DNA from: Cloeon dipterum
Lineage: Eukaryota; Arthropoda; Insecta; Ephemeroptera; Baetidae
Length of the DNA stretch: 64,000 nucleotides
NCBI RefSeq assembly: GCF_949628265.1
Contig: NC_088786.1
Coordinates: forward strand, 7,502,001-7,566,000
Direction: 5' to 3'
How positions within the stretch are numbered: the first letter of the stretch is position 1; each line of letters opens with the position of its first letter. The notes under the pieces were generated by a model, which ran no database searches, was not told where the DNA came from, and saw only the letters and a list, made by a program, of their open reading frames with translations. Both the position numbers and the translations under genes were made by a program. Below, in pieces: positions 40,224 to 49,399 of this stretch.

Positions 40224-43200
40224 ATGCAGCCGTTTTATTTTTTCCTCGTCATTGCTTTCACGGCTGTTGTGACTGCAGACTCTGCCCAAAAGGTTTCTCT
40301 TTCAACCCTTAATCAACGTTCTTCCTAAATCTCAATTATTTCATGTGATTCGCAGATAACCTCTCTGGCGACGGAAGTAGCAGATCTGAAGAACGACCTG
40401 AGTATTACCAAGGCGAGGATTTTATATTAAAGAATAATCCTATTCAATATCTGAAGTATTTTTTTCAGGCCGACATCAGCGAGACAAAGAAAATCTTGCA
40501 GAGTTTGAAAAGCGACTTTGAATTTCTGTTCGCGAAGGAGGTACTTAAATTACCAAAGTTTAAATATTAATTTATTTATTAAGAATTCAATTTACATGTT
40601 AATTTTCATGAGGAAAATTCTTTTAGGTGGCCAAACATGCGGAATGCGTGGGTTAGTGTTTTCTTCTAAATATATCATATATATTTTTTAATGAAATTGT
40701 TCTTCAATCAAGGTGTCCATGTACCCGCATAAAAAAATATAACCCAGGAATATCCGGAATAATCTTAGATTAATCAAAATTTACCCGAAAAAATTAATCC
40801 AAAAAAATGATCCAGGATTAATCCTGTATTAATTGAGATTAATCTATGAATGTTTAAGATCAATCTAGAGATTAATCTAAAAAAATATCCTCAGATTATT
40901 CTTTAGATCATTCTGAGATTAATCTAAAAAATTAATTTATAGAATTTTCCTGGAATTAATTCAGATTAACCTTAGAATGTTCTAAAGTCAATCTAGAGAT
41001 TAATCTACAAGAACATCCCTAGAATAATCCCAAAGGGGAAATTTGAATATAGTTAATAGAATATCCCCAGATTATTCCATGGATCATTCTGAGATTAATT
41101 CAAAATATTTTTTTAATGTTCCTAGAATATTCTTTAAAAAACCCTAAAAGAGAAGAACTTAGATATTTTTCTTACAATTAAAAACACAAAATTAAATATG
41201 AAACATAATTTAATCAAGAAAATTAACTGCCATATTGTTAAATAATATCACAAAAATATTTTTCTGGGAAATATTTTTTAATTAAGTCGATAATTAAATT
41301 TTAATATTAAAACCTAAACCTTTTTCGCATTATCTAATACAAAATTATGATGCCTTTTTTCAAAGAAGCTGCCCAGATTAAAAAAGGTAAAAAATCATAA
41401 ATTCGATTGAATAAATTAATTTCTTAACACAAGGAGTCTTAATTAATGCTACCGACAAACGGGCAAATTTGTAAATTAAGGTCAGAAGACCAAAAAAGGG
41501 TTAAAAGGGCGATTTTAGTGTGCGCGTGGTAGCGGCGGCTGCACATGCATGCACGCACTTGCATGGAATGCCTGCTGCCTGCCTCTGTTGTGGAGCGGGG
41601 GAGGGGCGACGGCCGGTGGCAGCAGGACTGGCGAGCAGCAGCAGCAAGAGACTTACAAAATCCTGCCTCGCTCTCTTTGTCTAACGCGTCAACGGTCAAC
41701 CGCCGTTCAAATCAAAGTTATTAACGGACGCAGGACGCCGGACGCCGCCAGTATGGGACAACACGGACGTCCCGCGGACTCGGACGGATGGCCTGGATCT
41801 TGCGGTTAACAGGGTAAGTCCCATTTTATATATTAGCGTCCAAAGAAATTAGAACAGATCGCGCAACTTTGAAATCCAACGGTTTTATGGTAAAATTACA
41901 CTTTTCGCCGCTACTTGTACGGTTTTCGCCACCAATATTTTGATATGGGATCCTCTCCAGTCCTTAATGTTCTTAATTAGAACCCCGTAATTAAGTTTGG
42001 GTGGCGGAAACTGTAAATCGGTGATGAAAAATATAATTTTTCCATGTAAATCGCGGTCGCATTTTTTGTACGCTTACGAGAATATTTATTACACATTCTG
42101 ATTCAATTGGCTTCGCATGGCAAATGGAAAAATATTATGCATGAACTTGACATACTTCTACCTTCCATTTTCCAAGCACAGCTAATTGAAAAAAGCTTTG
42201 ATTTATTTTTTTCTACGAGTCGCTCCCTTTTTTTAGCTTCAAGCCATCCGCAGCTATTTTGCACGACGGGAAAAGATACAATCGTTTAAGTTCTGCAGTT
42301 TGGGCTTCAAGATTGGCGGTGCTGGCATCGAATGAGAGAAAATTTTGTACCTGATATGATTAAAAACAAATAAATTTTAAAAATTTAACTGAATAAGTTT
42401 GTAATTATTTAAATAATTCCCAATTATATCGCAGTAATAGTAATAACAGATTTTGAAATATTCTAGGAACAATCTGAGGGTAATTTTAAGAATAATTTAG
42501 GGATAATTTTTGTCACAATCTATGTTAACCTTAAAATGATATTAGAATAACCTAAGAACATTCTAAGATTGTCCTCAAAGAATAATACAAAGTTAAGATT
42601 TGATACGCTAAATATTAATCCCAGATCAATCCAAAGATTAATCCATAAGTATATTCTGAGAATGTTCTAGGATCATTCTTTAGAGCTTTTTGAAACAAAC
42701 CCCGGCAGAATAATCCTGGAACATTCTAAGGATATTCTCTTAAATTAATCTACAGATTAATCCAGTATCACGAAAAACCGTATCATAAGTTCATATATAA
42801 TTAATTTTTTAGATTAATCCTGGGCGAAGTCGGTTTATTCTTAGAACATTCTCAGGCGATATTTTTTTATGCGGGTAGACATAACGAGATTGTCAAACAA
42901 GAAAAATTACTACTTCTCCACCTCAGAGGTGAGCATTTTTCGACGATTTTAAAATTCAATACATCACGTCAATTACTATTGCAGCTGTCTTGGAAGCAAG
43001 CGAATGATTTCTGCAAGAAGCACGCCATGCACTTAGCTTCTCCAAAGACGCAATCTGAATTGACTCTTTTGTTCCAGAAAGTGAAGCAATTTTTGAATGG
43101 AGGTAAAAACTGAAATTCTATAATTATTATTTATTCTATAAGAAATTAAATTTCTTTGATTCCCAGAAAAGGAATGGTGGGTGTCTGCGTCGGACGTTGG

Positions 43201-43414
43201 AAGCAGGGCTGGCGATTTCAAATGGCATGACAGCCAAGCTCTTCCTAAGGACAGCGCCTTGTGGAACAAGGAAAGGAGAGAGCCCAACTCTTTTGGTCAG
43301 GGCGGCGAAGCGTGTGCACACATTGCTCCCTATTACAAGGACAGACTTATGGATGAAAGATGCTCGGAAGTTTCTAATTTCATCTGCGAGCAGCCTGCCA
43401 ACTCGGTTTGCTAA
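40224..43414 (+). CDS. Secreted coiled-coil C-type lectin (7 exons, transposon in exon/intron 4)
   Basis: Exons read as 40224-40292, 40356-40412, 40469-40540, 40627-40651, 42879-42928, 42985-43102 and 43167-43414, giving 212 aa. Residues 1-18 are a signal peptide (hydrophobic FYFFLVIAFTAVV core). Residues ~24-66 form heptad-like helix (LATEVADLKNDL, then ETKKILQSLKSD), probably a coiled coil for oligomerisation. The C-type lectin domain follows: YYFSTSELSWKQANDFC, WWVSASD, an EPN tripeptide at 169-171 (mannose-type ligand motif in this family), and the final cysteines in EACAHI, DERC and FICEQ. The usual WND is replaced by LMD just before the third cysteine, so the second calcium site may be weakened. 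The likely role is extracellular sugar binding or immune recognition, by family. Intron 2 appears to be GC-AG. A 2.15-kb transposon lies between exons 4 and 5. Either splicing removes it (exons given here) or this allele is broken. Confidence 0.82.
40413..40468 (+). other. Probable GC-AG intron in the lectin gene
   Basis: The reading frame and coiled-coil heptads run from ...LSITK to ADISETKK only if the intron begins at ACCAAG|GCGAGG and ends at TTTTTTCAG. The length is 56 nt, normal for this locus. A GT donor a few bases upstream (GTATTA at 40402) would break the phase with the next exon. GC-AG introns are a known minor class; this is inferred from frame only. Confidence 0.6.
40741..41150. 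repeat. Left subterminal AGATTAATCT repeat arm
   Basis: Dense degenerate copies of the palindrome AGATTAATCT and of GGATTAATCC/AGAATATTCT-like motifs occur here, for example near 40,767, 40,832, 40,850, 40,872 and 41,001. The same motif family fills 42,430-42,850 at the other end in opposite sense. Subterminal repeats of this kind are typical transposase-binding arrays in DNA transposons (family knowledge); their function here is inferred. Confidence 0.6.
41510..41813 (+). other. GC-rich exon-like block inside the transposon
   Basis: This ~300-nt GC- and CpG-rich block sits inside the AT-rich element. It ends in a strong splice-donor match, GTTAACAG|G|GTAAGTC (GT at 41814). Its open frame (41549-41809) is low-complexity (CAG-type repeat giving QQQQ) and unrecognised. 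It looks like a promoter plus untranslated first exon, either captured host sequence or part of the element. No partner exon is identified, though the lectin acceptors lie downstream on the same strand. Confidence 0.35.
42430..42858. repeat. Right subterminal AGATTAATCT repeat arm
   Basis: This is the mirror of the left arm: repeated ATTAATCC, GATTAATCC, AGAACATTCT and AGATTAATCC motifs leading into the right terminal repeat at 42859. The two arms are not long perfect inverted repeats. They share short motifs. Confidence 0.6.
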
Positions 43415-43446
43415 AAGTCTGGAAAGTGTTTCTAACAATAAGTGAA

Positions 43447-43469
43447 AATAAAAATTTGAAGTTAATAAA
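43447..43469 (+). terminator. Polyadenylation signals of the lectin gene
   Basis: Two AATAAA hexamers at 43447-43452 and 43464-43469 lie 33 and 50 bases after the lectin stop codon, the expected place for a short 3' UTR. Confidence 0.65.
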
Positions 43470-43651
43470 CACAAAAATTAAATGATTTTTATCTGTTACA
43501 TTTTTTGCATAAATATAATTTTTATTTCAATCACTTAAGCATGAAAGTTTTACAACAATCAAGGCTTATGTTTAATTAACTTATGGAATATTTTACTGAT
43601 TTTTTGGCCTATATATAGTTTTAACATAAATTCATAAGAAATATTTTTCAT

Positions 43652-44030
43652 GCTTGCAACCAGCCCGGTAAGGCATTCTAAGAGTGTGAAAGAAATATAT
43701 ATGGGAGATATTTGAGTATTTCGGGGATCTTAAAACTGGCTACCCAATGTCAGAGATGACAAAAGGTGGTTAATTTTGTGACTCGAAATGCTGAATGACA
43801 TAAGCACTTGCGACGACTTACCGCGCACCTTTCCAGCGTCTTTAGGGACAAAAGTTTGGCGTTTCAATCAAAGTCCTTGGTGCGGAGAGGTGAAAAGATG
43901 GCCACATTGGGCCCAAGCTCCTCTACGGTCACTGGGGCCACTTGATCCATGTTATTGGGGCCTGGGAACCAGTGAGCTCATAGCAAACGGGATTTGCTGA
44001 GCAGGAGGCTACAAAAATAAATTTAAAACT
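43652..44030 (+). mobile_element. SINE-like dispersed repeat, copy 1 (degenerate)
   Basis: This segment aligns by eye with the reverse complement of 52693-53130. They share a 24-nt perfect match (43735-43758 with 53023-53046), the strings CCAGCCCG, GCACCTTTCCAGC, GCGTTTCAAT and CCATGTTAT in the same order, and an A-rich 3' end. Copy 1 has lost much of the 5' part. No protein is encoded. See copy 2 for the SINE argument. Confidence 0.65.
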
Positions 44031-45690
44031 TGTAATTTTATTCTAAACTCCGTCTATTTCTGCCTTTGTCTAGAAAAGGGAATTACGTCACCATTGTTAA
44101 TATCTCAGCACGAGACCTGTTGATTGGTCGAGATGCTTTTGAATGTATTGAATATTTGTACAACGTTTAGAATCAAAAGACCATATAGTCATAATAGTGA
44201 TTAAAAATTGCTCCAATTTTCCACAATCTTTCTAGCAGTCCACCGTAGAGACTTATATTAAGTTTTTATTAATTTGCATTATTCATCGCAATTCTTCCAT
44301 TAAATAATTATATTGTGGATACTGTGTAGCGACACAGTTTTATCATTTATTTTAGCATCGCGATAAATTCATTAATCACTGGGATAGCAGCTGAGAAATT
44401 GAGCCTGGATAACACAGCCTCGATGCTAAACTCTTACTATTTGTATATGATTCAGTGAAATATACTAATTAATTAAATATTAATAAACACGTGCGGACTT
44501 CAGTGATTTATCCATTCTGCCTGTCTCGAAGGAGATCTTTTTGAATAAAGAGTATATTGGAGATGGAAGAATATTGGGATATTCCTCGTCGCCCTGCATT
44601 GATAAGTGGCTCGCGTGTACGCTAGTTTTCCACCCTCCGCTTGCTCGCTTGCTTCTTCTCTCGATTTTTGCTGTCTTTTTTTAATTTTAACTTGTGAAAA
44701 TCCTTGGAACACCAATGTTTTTCTCTTACAATTTATAAAACTCAAATGACTTGTTGTAAAAGTGAGCATACAATAAATCCTATTAGAATGGTTCCTATGG
44801 TCGAAAACCATGTCTGAGGTGTAATGAAAAGTTTGGAGAAAAATATTTAATTTGTCATGCATGAGCTTTTAGACCTAACAATAAGGAGAGTCTCTCCTTA
44901 TGTAAGCCATTACAGAATTTTTTCGTTGAAAACCATACCTGGGAAAAAGGTTCAAGCAACGCTCTCAGTATGGGGTGCGACGGAATAGAATGTTGTTTAC
45001 TTATATTCAAAAGAATGAATAGGATGGGAAAAAATTCAGTCTTCTTTTGTCCACTATAATATAGCAACTCGGATACTGTCACGAATGCACCTTCATATAA
45101 TGGTTTTTCCCCTTGGCTCCAACGCACATTCCACAAGTAAATTCCTGGGAAAAAAGAAAAAATAACACAAGCGCAGGATTTTTTTTTTAAATTTAGAATA
45201 TTTCCCTTGCGATAAATGTGTGCAGCCGGCTGTGTATTGAAAAAAAAACACACGCGTCGTGTCGACTAAAACTGCCACTCTCTTCCACATATCAGCGAAC
45301 AAAACTGCGTGTTTGATGGAAGTACGTTAATTTTCATGTATAAAACAGCAGAATATTAAGATCTATAAATTATTTAAAAATAAGGCGGTTATGGCTGGCG
45401 CATCTTACAATTAACCAAATAAGTCACGCAGTGACTGGCGGCTGATTACTAATTATGTTTATTCCATGTAGCCTCAAATAATTTGAATAAATAAATTAAA
45501 TTATTTATTTATAATGGCTTAATTTAGCCCAAAATTTTCGAAACGGGGTTCTTTCTTCCTACTTAAAACTAAAACTTCCAACTCATTAGAGGATCATCCA
45601 GAACGCAAAATTAAATGTTTTTATACCCTGGAAGAATTTTGATCTTTTCAGAATGTGTGATTTAGCGGGTGCTCATGCGTTCAGCAACAA
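44031..45690. other. AT-rich intergenic stretch
   Basis: No gene is recognised. Opposite-strand open frames at 44500-44862 and 44855-45302 have compositionally biased, family-less translations and no splice or start context that I can support. Nothing else stands out. Confidence 0.55.
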
Positions 45691-45699
45691 GCGGCAGAT

Positions 45700-45902
45700 C
45701 CCATCACAGGGTTGTTACCCCTTACCCCTCCTTTACTGGAGTGGGTTAGTTTAGATTTTTGCCACCATGTATAAACAGCACTTCAGACCGATCCAGATTG
45801 TTCTGCTCATTTCTCTCCTGCGTCTCCTGCGTGCCATACAGCATAAGCCACCTGCTCTGACAGAAAATTACTTCTTCCAGACCTTAACACTTCGATTCGA
45901 AC
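45700..45902 (+). promoter_or_regulatory. Candidate first exon/promoter cassette, copy 1, with Kozak uORF
   Basis: This block ends in a good donor, GAAC|GTAAGT (GT at 45903). It contains a strong start context, GCCACCATG, at 45767. The frame opened there (MYKQHFRPIQIVLLISLLRL...) has a hydrophobic start but, if spliced to the acceptor TTTTGTAG at 47530, stops after three more bases-worth of codons. It would then be a ~47-aa upstream ORF ahead of the VHL-box/LRR gene at 47545. It may instead be the start of another secreted product. A diverged duplicate lies 1 kb downstream. Confidence 0.4.
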
Positions 45903-46699
45903 GTAAGTTATTATTTTAATTGATGTGTTATACACGTAGTCATTTAAATTTTGTTTTATTTAATATCTTCTCAACGAAATTTTTCAAAAATCGCTAAAAG
46001 GACATCAAATTATTCTGAATTCCATGCGGTCCACGTTGTGCCGCGATGATTCGCCATTTTTAAGAGGTGGCAGCCGAATTTCACTAACTGAGTGCACTTT
46101 CAACTTTTATAAATATTAAGCTTGACGATTCGTGATTATTTGTCTGCCTTTAAGAGCCGAATTACGGTTTTTTCCTTTTCAGGCTCGTTTAAGTTTAGTC
46201 CACGTGGTCTGCATTTTAGTACAATAGTTCCGAATAGTTCTTATAATAACTAGAAATTGTATTATGTTTGTTTTATTTTAAGGCGTATAACTTACAATAA
46301 TGAACTTAATAAGTCTTAGCGGCTAACCATGCAGTGGCCGAAAATAGCTGGATGGCTTGAGAACTTAGATATCATTTACCTGCATGGTGCAGCCAAAATT
46401 TGTTTTAAACAGGAACAAAATTACTGAATTACAATTTATACAAATTAGCAGGAAATGGCAACAATGCTAAAATTACTAAAAATATTAATACGTCAATCTT
46501 TTTATGAAAATTTTGTTTCGGAAAATACCGTGCACTTTCTAAGAGGACGGATCAACAAGACTTTACCTTGGTCCAACCCAGAACAAAAAAAATCTTTCTC
46601 TGCGTGCTTGGAAAATAAACGTTCCGCGTGAAAAATACAAAGACTTTAGTGGTGGCACTCATGTGCAGAGCAAGATATTTTTTCTCTCTATCACGTAGT

Positions 46700-46920
46700 T
46701 TTTTACCTTTACCCCCTTGAACGCGGGGCGAGGGTTAATTCACAATTTGGCCACCACCCGAGTACCTGAGCGAGAGCGCCTATTCAATTCGCTCTGAATC
46801 ATTTTGCTGCTGCTTCTCCTGCAATTCATACCAGAGCCACGCGTGCACTCGCACTCATAGAAAATGTTATATCTTGTCGATCTATAGATCCTTTAATTTG
46901 AACGGGAGTTTTTAATTTTG
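46700..46920 (+). repeat. Diverged duplicate of the first-exon-like cassette (copy 2)
   Basis: This block matches 45700-45920 in order: a TTACC-CTTACCCC run, GGGTTA, TTTGCCACCA, CATTT-CT-CTGC-TCTCCTGC, CATAC, GCCAC, AGAAAAT and finally GAAC. In copy 2 the ATG after GCCACC is absent (GCCACCACC) and the donor is GAAC|GGGAGT, lacking GT. It therefore looks like an inactive or differently used duplicate of a promoter or first exon. Confidence 0.45.
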
Positions 46921-47544
46921 TTTATTACCTTCTTGGTTGTTTTTCTTGACATTTTATCTCTTGACCAATTCTGGATGATTGATTTTCAAAACGTAATGAA
47001 ATAGCAATTTTTCTGCTTCACGTACTGGCTCAATTTGGAAGTTGCCCCTCTTTTGCCTTGCCAGTCACAGTAAGAATTTATCTTTTATTTTCAAAGTCTG
47101 ACTGATCTTGTTTGGGCCCTTCTGGCTGTTGAAGGAATTACAACAAAATAGTTAGAATTCCATAATATCTGAGAGACGATTGATCGTGAGAGATAGCCGC
47201 CGCAACGATGAGTTAGAGGAATGGCTCGGCGGCAGCGAGAGGGCTCGGCGAGGCCAAGAAGTCGCTCTAGTTCTGCGGGCTGTAAGGGGTCGGAGGGCGC
47301 ACTTATCATGTATTTTTGGTATAAGCTGTGTTGCAGATATTCGCAACAACTATTGAGAAAAAGGAACAGAACCACGAACCAGGGGTGTTTTTCTTAAAAA
47401 TTATTGATTGAAAACCCGCAGTAAAAGGAGCAACACCAAGCGCGTTTTATTTTTACTCTTTTAGTTTAAGTGTCGAATTTTCTCAATTTCCAATTTTGTC
47501 CGATTTTCATTTACACTAAAAATTTTGTAGGATACTAAATTAAA

Positions 47545-49399
47545 ATGGCTGGACTTGGAAAACCATGCGTCCTGAGCATCACGTTGACGAAAGGCAAGAG
47601 CTTAGCGGAACTGGCAATGGAGGCAGTGATTAGAAACATCTTGCTTTATGTTGTGCCTCAGTGGAAGAAAGCCAACACTCTGCAATTGGCTTCTTTGCGT
47701 AAGTTACAATTTTCATCCTGACATTTATCCGTGCTAATCAGGTTTATCTCTTTTAACAGCTATTTCCCTGCAGCAGAAGGTGGTGAAAGAATTGCTGAGC
47801 AAGCGGTGCACTGACGAGGATTTGTCAGTTAATAAATACAAGAAACAACTCAGGTTGTACCAGGCCGTACTGAAGATAGTACAACCAAAAGAAGTGGATA
47901 TCGGAGGTCTGATGTCATACTGTCCGTTGCATATGCAGAAAAAGCAGCTCTTGGTGGTAAATAATGGAAATTGTAAATTATATGCGCATTAGACTAAATT
48001 ATGTGTTCACATAAATTGCAGATATTAAAATGGATCTTAATCCACCTTCCGAAAATCGAGACGCTGAAATTCACGAATTGCAGCATTTTTAATCTCGATC
48101 TCCAATACAAGCCTGCCAGTATCGAAGACCAATTGATTGATTGCATTTGCAACATGCAACATCTTAAACAGCTCGAATTTGGAGATTTCCAAATCATTAG
48201 TTACTACAACCTTAGGCATATATGCGAGGCTTTAAAAAATAGCTTGAACCATCTTCAAGCTAGGATTGATTTGCCGCAAGATGACATCTGCCGCTCATCC
48301 TTAAAGCACAGCTTTCAGAATTTGAAAGTGTTCCGCTTTGAGGAATTCATGGTCGGCGAGGATGGGGTGCGTCGCCGGCTGAATAATGGCCCACTGACGC
48401 AGCTTTGTGTGAGGAGGCTAACAAAGCTGCAGGTGGTACAGGACTACGTGGACGGGCAATCCTACCCACCCCCCATGAACACCGACACTTGCTGTGGACG
48501 GTCCGATTTGCAGCAGTTAAGCGTCGAAGCTGAGACGGCCAGCGAGAAACTGCCACTGCTATTCCAGAAGGTCACCCGCTTGCAGGTATAATTTAATTTG
48601 GACTCTTACATGCTTATTAAATTTGATAACAAGGGATATATATAGCGGTTATTCTAGAATTGGATTTGAAACAAAACGAATATTTATGAGATGAGAATAA
48701 CTCAATTTTGTTTTAATTTTAATTCAGGTGAAATGGATTGGCAGCAACGATACCAACATCGACTCGCTGCTGCAGTTCCGACATGTGAGCGTCTTGGTGT
48801 TGGACAATTTTTCATCCAACAGAATGCTTGACGCATTTCTTTTGCGGTATGGCGGACAACTGCACACTCTTTCGCTGCGCGTTGGAAGCGAAAGTAAATT
48901 GTGCTTAAAATTTGCCACCGTTTTCAAAGCTTGTCCAAACCTTGAAAGGCTTTTCTTGGAAGGCTTGGAAATGACCGACACCTCAGTCATTACAGTTGAG
49001 TCATTTACCAGTCTCAAGGAGCTGCGTTGGAGCCAAAAAAGGTGATAAAAAATTATTAGTTCATATTAATTTTAATAAAAAATTAAATAACAACTGAAAA
49101 TAATATAGTTTCAGAATTTTAAATAACAAATTTATCAAAATTTCAGGGGAAAAAAGGCCAGCATTTTATCCGTCTTGTCAGCGCCGGACCTGGAGCAAGT
49201 GACCGTAGATGTCAGCAATGTTAGTGTTGATGAATTGAAAGTTGCTTCTTTGCTGGCATCAAAGAAAAAAATATTTGGCAAGCTTCGTACCTTGCGGCTT
49301 ACTATTGGGTGTTGTGAGCAAGTTGGAACAACCGAAAGGGACATTTCGCAAGCGCTTGAAGACCTAGCTACGAACGCCTATGCTCACTGCAGAAAATAG
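47545..49399 (+). CDS. VHL-box-like leucine-rich-repeat protein, putative CRL2 substrate receptor
   Basis: Five exons: 47545-47698, 47760-47956, 48022-48585, 48728-49041 and 49147-49399 (phases agree; 493 aa). An acceptor TTTTGTAG ends 14 bases before the ATG, so a 5' UTR intron is likely. Residues 19-28 (SLAELAMEAV) match the Elongin-C BC box, (S/T/P)Lxxx(C/S/A)xxx-hydrophobic. Residues 51-59 (LPISLQQKV) match the Cul2 box, hydrophobic-Pro-xx-hydrophobic-xxx-hydrophobic. From about residue 120 on there are irregular leucine-rich stretches (IETLKFTNCSIFNLDL, MQHLKQLEFGDFQI, NLERLFLEGLEM, LRTLRLTIG). By family logic this is a Cullin-2 ubiquitin-ligase receptor whose LRR-like part binds substrate, similar in layout to PRAME/ZYG11/LRR-1-type proteins. 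No closer homologue is recognised; orthology is not claimed. Confidence 0.75.

Larger units (their letters stand above)
40724..42875. mobile_element. Non-autonomous TIR transposon inserted in the lectin exon
   Basis: The termini CCCGCATAAAAAAATAT and its exact reverse complement lie at 40724-40740 and 42859-42875. Each is flanked by TA (40722-40723 and 42876-42877), so the perfect 19-nt inverted repeat includes a TA target duplication. The element is 2,152 bp with no transposase-like ORF. Subterminal arms are full of AGATTAATCT/AGATTAATCC palindromic motifs. The interior has a GC-rich block. Deleting the element and one TA restores an open frame through the lectin exon, with the codon GTA as the target. 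A TA duplication fits Tc1/mariner-like or related superfamilies; the CCCGC end is not diagnostic to me. Confidence 0.85.

Noticed and set aside
41439..41809. Opposite-strand 86-codon frames in the transposon interior
   Set aside because: Low-complexity GC-rich block. Neither resembles a transposase or known protein.
43136..43474. Minus-strand open frames across the last lectin exons
   Set aside because: Shadows of the plus-strand lectin exon, which has clear domain evidence.
44500..45302. Minus-strand open frames of 120 and 132 codons
   Set aside because: Biased composition, no recognisable domain, overlapping frames, no supporting splice or start context.
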